Shown piece after piece: positions 61,104 through 64,000 of a stretch of DNA of 64,000 nt (the first letter of the stretch is position 1; each line of letters begins with the position of its first letter). Below the pieces are notes generated by a model. It ran no database searches. It was not told the DNA's origin and saw nothing but the letters and a program-made list of their open reading frames with translations. This DNA comes from Flavobacteriales bacterium (GTDB lineage: Bacteria; Bacteroidota; Bacteroidia; Flavobacteriales; Flavobacteriaceae): positions 62,001 through 126,000 of the forward strand of contig QOQB01000001.1 in NCBI GenBank assembly GCA_003331305.1, written 5' to 3'. A program made the position numbers and the translations under genes.

Positions 61104-61696
61104 TACATTTGTTTAACTTCCACAAAAGGTGGAAACAAGTACTGTCTTTTAGTTTGGGTACAAGTACATAAAAATCGTGTTCGGCGTTTTATTCCTTTTT
61201 GAAAAATGCGACCATCCGAAGCACAGAACAATGCACCTTGTTCCAATTCAAAAATACATTTTTTATCATTGGGTAGGTCAAATTGCCGTAGCGCAAGCAT
61301 AAGCGAGGCGTCAGCAGCAAACGTTGCTTTGGGCTTTTTCATGTGCTTTTTCAAGGGTTCAAGTAGTGACTTTGGAAAAAAATCTACTGATAAAAATGGG
61401 ATTACCAACTCCTGAAACGTTGATTGCCAAGCTGTACCATGTGGTTTTTGTCTATTCTTGTAATTAGAAAACACGCTGTAATGAGCCCATTCGTGCAAAA
61501 AAGTAAGCAAAAAACGATAGCGATTTTCCATGGCATTTAGTGTAATCGTAACAGGCTTGCCATGCTGTACACGAAAATCTCCATGTTTGGTTTTGCGTTG
61601 GCGCACTACTTTTATATGAACATTATTATCTGCAATCAGCGAAGCACATTTTTCTTGAGTTCCTACTGGCAAAAAAGAATAAAAATCAAGGCTCAT
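61103..61696 (-). CDS. SprT-like zinc metalloprotein
   Basis: 197 residues. The HExxH zinc site is HEWAH (68-72) in LLTFLHEWAHYSVF, with a third candidate ligand His86 in PHGTAWQSTFQ, as in SprT/Spartan-like domains. The C-terminal part has Cys residues (LCTCTQTKRQYLF, FELEQGALFCASDG) that may form a zinc ribbon. Overlaps its neighbours by one base on each side. Protease activity is predicted by family only. Confidence 0.82.
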   Translation of the reverse strand: MSLDFYSFLPVGTQEKCASLIADNNVHIKVVRQRKTKHGDFRVQHGKPVTITLNAMENRYRFLLTFLHEWAHYSVFSNYKNRQKPHGTAWQSTFQELVIPFLSVDFFPKSLLEPLKKHMKKPKATFAADASLMLALRQFDLPNDKKCIFELEQGALFCASDGRIFQKGIKRRTRFLCTCTQTKRQYLFPPFVEVKQM

Positions 61697-62379
61697 TAAG
61701 GCGTCGTGTTCGAAACGGGAAGTACTTTACCGTTATAGAATTGGTGACCCGTTAAGGCAAATTTTGCAATATAGGCTGCCATGGTTTTGGCGTCCATTGG
61801 AACATCTAATCCTGGGAAAGCTTCTGAAAGCATTTCGGTTTGTACAGCACCAAGAGCCAAAGCATTCACTGAAGGACCGGATTGTTTAAATTCCTCTGCG
61901 AGTAATTCTGTAAGTATAGACACTGCTCCTTTGCTACTACTGTAAGCAGCTAAACCTGGAAACTTAGAAGTGCCGTTTATGCCTCCCATGCTGCTGATGT
62001 TTAGCACATGACTCTCAGTACTCATTTTTGAGAGTAATAGGCGTGTAAGGTTTGCCAACCCAAAGACATTGACTTTATAAACTGATTCAAAATCAGACTG
62101 GGTCGTTTCTAAAAAAGGCTTATTGATAAGTTTACCTGCATTGTTAATGAGTACATCGACGTGTTCAGGTGAAGATGTAGATACCCATTTCTGCAACGAC
62201 TCAGCATCCGAAATATCTAAAGAAAATGCGTTGACATTTGGAATGTTTAAAGACTCAATCGGAGCAATGTTGCGCGACAGTGCCCAAACATGATGATGAT
62301 GATCCGAAAGCCATTGTACCAAAGCTAAGCCAATTCCTCTGCTTGCTCCTGTAATCACAATGTTTTTTGACGCCCCCAA
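61696..62379 (-). CDS. short-chain dehydrogenase/reductase
   Basis: 227-residue classical SDR. TGASRGIG (10-17) binds NAD(P), NNAG at 79-82, and the catalytic Ser130, Tyr146 and Lys150 (AYSSSKGA). The start is placed at TTG 62379, 5 nt after the pdhC stop. A longer frame reaching ATG 62478 would lie within pdhC and add 33 unrelated residues. Substrate unknown. Confidence 0.88.
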   Translation of the reverse strand: MGASKNIVITGASRGIGLALVQWLSDHHHHVWALSRNIAPIESLNIPNVNAFSLDISDAESLQKWVSTSSPEHVDVLINNAGKLINKPFLETTQSDFESVYKVNVFGLANLTRLLLSKMSTESHVLNISSMGGINGTSKFPGLAAYSSSKGAVSILTELLAEEFKQSGPSVNALALGAVQTEMLSEAFPGLDVPMDAKTMAAYIAKFALTGHQFYNGKVLPVSNTTP

Positions 62380-62384
62380 AATAA

Positions 62385-63974
62385 TTACACTACTAAGCGG
62401 ATGGGATTTTCGATATGTTCCTTGAGGGTTTGTAAGAACTGTGCCCCTGTTGCTCCATCTACAGTTCGATGGTCGCAAGCCAGTGTAAGCTTCATTGTAT
62501 TTCCAACCACAATTTCACCTTCTTTGACTACTGGTTTTTGCACAATGGCACCCACAGAAAGTATGGCGGAATTGGGTTGATTAATAATAGATGTAAATTC
62601 GTTAATACCAAACATTCCAAGGTTAGAAACCGTAAATGTGCTTCCGTCCATTTCTTGTGGAGTAAGTTTTTTACTTCTTGCGCGACCAGCAAAATCTTTA
62701 ACTTGTGTGCCAATTTGCGGCAAGTTCATTTCGTTAGCAAATCGCAATACAGGTACTACCAATCCATCATCAACTGCCACAGCTACTCCGACATGCACGT
62801 GATGGTTTAACACCATTTTGTCATCAAACCATTGCGAATTTACTTGAGGGTGCTCTTTTAGAGAAAGTGCCACTGCTTTTACAACAATATCGTTGAACGA
62901 AATCTTGGTTTCAGGAATGGAGTTATATTGTTTTCTAAAGGCAATTGCAGCGTCCATATCAAACTCTACTGAGAGGTAATAGTGGGGTGCGCTGAATTTT
63001 GAAGCTCCCAAGCGCTTAGCAATAGTCTTGCGCATTTGAGAGTTTGGAATTTCTTCTTGTTTTTCTTGTCCTGCTGGCACAAAAACAGTTGGTTGACTGC
63101 TCGTCGTGACTGTCGGTGTGTACTGTTCTACGTCGCGTTTAACAATACGTCCAGATTCACCTGTCCCAGTAACAAGGTGAAGATCAATTCCTTTTTCTTT
63201 GGCAATTTTCTTTGCCAATGGCGATGCCATGATGCGACCTGTATTTGGTACTGTGTTTGTTTCGGTAACTGCCGGTGCAACTGCTACAGGCTCGGCTTGT
63301 GGTGTGGGAGGTGCAGGTGCTTCTTCCAGTACAGGAGCAGTCGCTTTTGGCACTTCAGGAGGTGCTGCTAAAATAGCAGAGATATCTGTTCCGGCTGGTC
63401 CAATAATGGCAAGAAGTGTGTCTACAGGCGCCGTTTCGCCTACGGCTGTTCCTATGTGAAGTAATACGCCAGAAAAGAACGATTCAAATTCCATAGTGGC
63501 TTTATCCGTCTCTATTTCTGCTAGAATATCTCCCTCTTCCACTGAGTCGCCTACTTGTTTTAACCAAGAGGCAACTGTACCTTCTTCCATGGTGTCACTA
63601 AGACGCGGCATGTTGATGACCTCAACGCCTTCTGGTATGGCAGTAGGAATAGCTTCTGAAACTTCTGTTTTTTCGACCTCAGGGACAACTTCAGCAGCAG
63701 CTGTTTCACCGCTAATCAATGCTGTAATATCCTCTCCTTCATCGCCAATAATAGCTAGCAATACATCAACAGGAGCCGTCTCTCCTGCTTGTACACCGAT
63801 ATGCAAGAGTGTTCCTTCATGAAAAGACTCAAACTCCATGGTGGCCTTGTCCGTTTCAATTTCAGCTAAAATATCGCCTTCATCTACTGAATCACCTACA
63901 TTTTTAAGCCATGTAGCCACTGTTCCTTCTTCCATTGTATCGCTAAGGCGCGGCATGTTAATGATTGTTGCCAT
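62385..63974 (-). CDS. pdhC: pyruvate dehydrogenase E2 (dihydrolipoamide acetyltransferase)
   Basis: 529 residues. Two lipoyl domains with lipoyl lysines Lys43 and Lys158 (ETDKATMEFES in both). Ala/Pro/Glu-rich linkers lead to a peripheral subunit-binding domain at about 248-284 (ASPLAKKIAKEKGIDL). The catalytic domain ends with DHRTVDGA (501-508; His502, Asp506). It transfers acetyl groups to CoA in the pyruvate dehydrogenase complex. E1 genes would be expected upstream, beyond the window. Confidence 0.95.
   Translation of the reverse strand: MATIINMPRLSDTMEEGTVATWLKNVGDSVDEGDILAEIETDKATMEFESFHEGTLLHIGVQAGETAPVDVLLAIIGDEGEDITALISGETAAAEVVPEVEKTEVSEAIPTAIPEGVEVINMPRLSDTMEEGTVASWLKQVGDSVEEGDILAEIETDKATMEFESFFSGVLLHIGTAVGETAPVDTLLAIIGPAGTDISAILAAPPEVPKATAPVLEEAPAPPTPQAEPVAVAPAVTETNTVPNTGRIMASPLAKKIAKEKGIDLHLVTGTGESGRIVKRDVEQYTPTVTTSSQPTVFVPAGQEKQEEIPNSQMRKTIAKRLGASKFSAPHYYLSVEFDMDAAIAFRKQYNSIPETKISFNDIVVKAVALSLKEHPQVNSQWFDDKMVLNHHVHVGVAVAVDDGLVVPVLRFANEMNLPQIGTQVKDFAGRARSKKLTPQEMDGSTFTVSNLGMFGINEFTSIINQPNSAILSVGAIVQKPVVKEGEIVVGNTMKLTLACDHRTVDGATGAQFLQTLKEHIENPIRLVV
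63477..63614 (-). repeat. lipoyl-domain repeat, copy 2 within pdhC
   Basis: Encodes residues 121-166, nearly the same as copy 1 at residues 6-51 (63822-63959); most of MPRLSDTMEEGTVA to ETDKATMEFESF is unchanged. A recent internal duplication or gene-conversion pair within one gene. Confidence 0.8.
63822..63959 (-). repeat. lipoyl-domain repeat, copy 1 within pdhC
   Basis: Encodes residues 6-51 of PdhC, the direct counterpart of the copy at 63477-63614. Confidence 0.8.
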
Positions 63975-64000
63975 ATTATAATTTATGTGGGATAAATGGG

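Noticed and set aside
62380-62478. Longer SDR start inside pdhC
   Set aside because: Residues are the shadow of the pdhC catalytic domain; the Rossmann fold begins right after TTG 62379.
63036-63822. Several plus-strand frames opposite pdhC
   Set aside because: They arise from the Ala/Pro/Glu-rich linkers and the repeated lipoyl domains on the minus strand.

Overview
The window looks like chromosomal DNA from a marine-type Flavobacteriaceae (Bacteroidota). The reasons are: TAnnTTTG-type promoter boxes with upstream TTTG elements; SusC/SusD pairs; secreted subtilases with type IX secretion (T9SS) C-terminal tails; a complete menaquinone cluster; PafA-type alkaline phosphatase; an L17 with a long acidic tail; and the run rplQ-carA-eno-gltA. 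No rRNA, tRNA, CRISPR array, insertion sequence or phage gene was seen.

Layout. (1) 1-5.9 kb, minus strand: carA-eno-gltA, then two guanidino-group-modifying hydrolases (a DDAH-like protein and CtlX), closely spaced or overlapping like one operon. A partial unknown gene converges on it at the left edge. (2) 5.9-22.8 kb, minus strand: one unbroken run of 32 genes, rpsL-rpsG-fusA-S10-spc-alpha through rplQ. It includes secY, infA, a 38-codon rpmJ and rpoA, starts at a near-ideal Bacteroidota promoter and ends at a clear rho-independent terminator. Most spacers are very short. The two longest, before rpsG and rpsD, both contain inverted repeats. (3) 23-29.7 kb, plus strand: menF-menD-menB-menA-menC-menE for menaquinone; menH is not here. 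(4) 30-45 kb, plus strand: an accessory locus with a T9SS-type subtilase, two SusC/SusD pairs, a surface lipoprotein and a second subtilase. A small unknown secreted protein lies antisense to the second subtilase and overlaps its 5' end. From 32.1 to 45.0 kb the DNA is AT-rich and prefers AGA/AGG arginine codons, unlike the flanks. (5) 45-64 kb: housekeeping genes: rlmB; adk-obg-TPR protein-deacetylase-like-yjjG; purK-purE; a UbiA-like membrane protein; gcvP; a FabH-like ketosynthase; pafA; mlaE-mlaF; a DUF389 membrane protein; an SprT-like metalloprotein; a short-chain dehydrogenase; and the pyruvate dehydrogenase E2 gene with two lipoyl domains.

The most distinctive system is the 30-45 kb locus. 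It has two SusC/D uptake pumps and no glycoside hydrolase, and it is bracketed by two paralogous secreted serine peptidases. My inference is that it is a protein/peptide-harvesting locus, functionally closer to RagAB than to a polysaccharide utilisation locus. The first peptidase also has a 300-nt leader ending in a terminator-like hairpin immediately before its start codon, which suggests attenuation.
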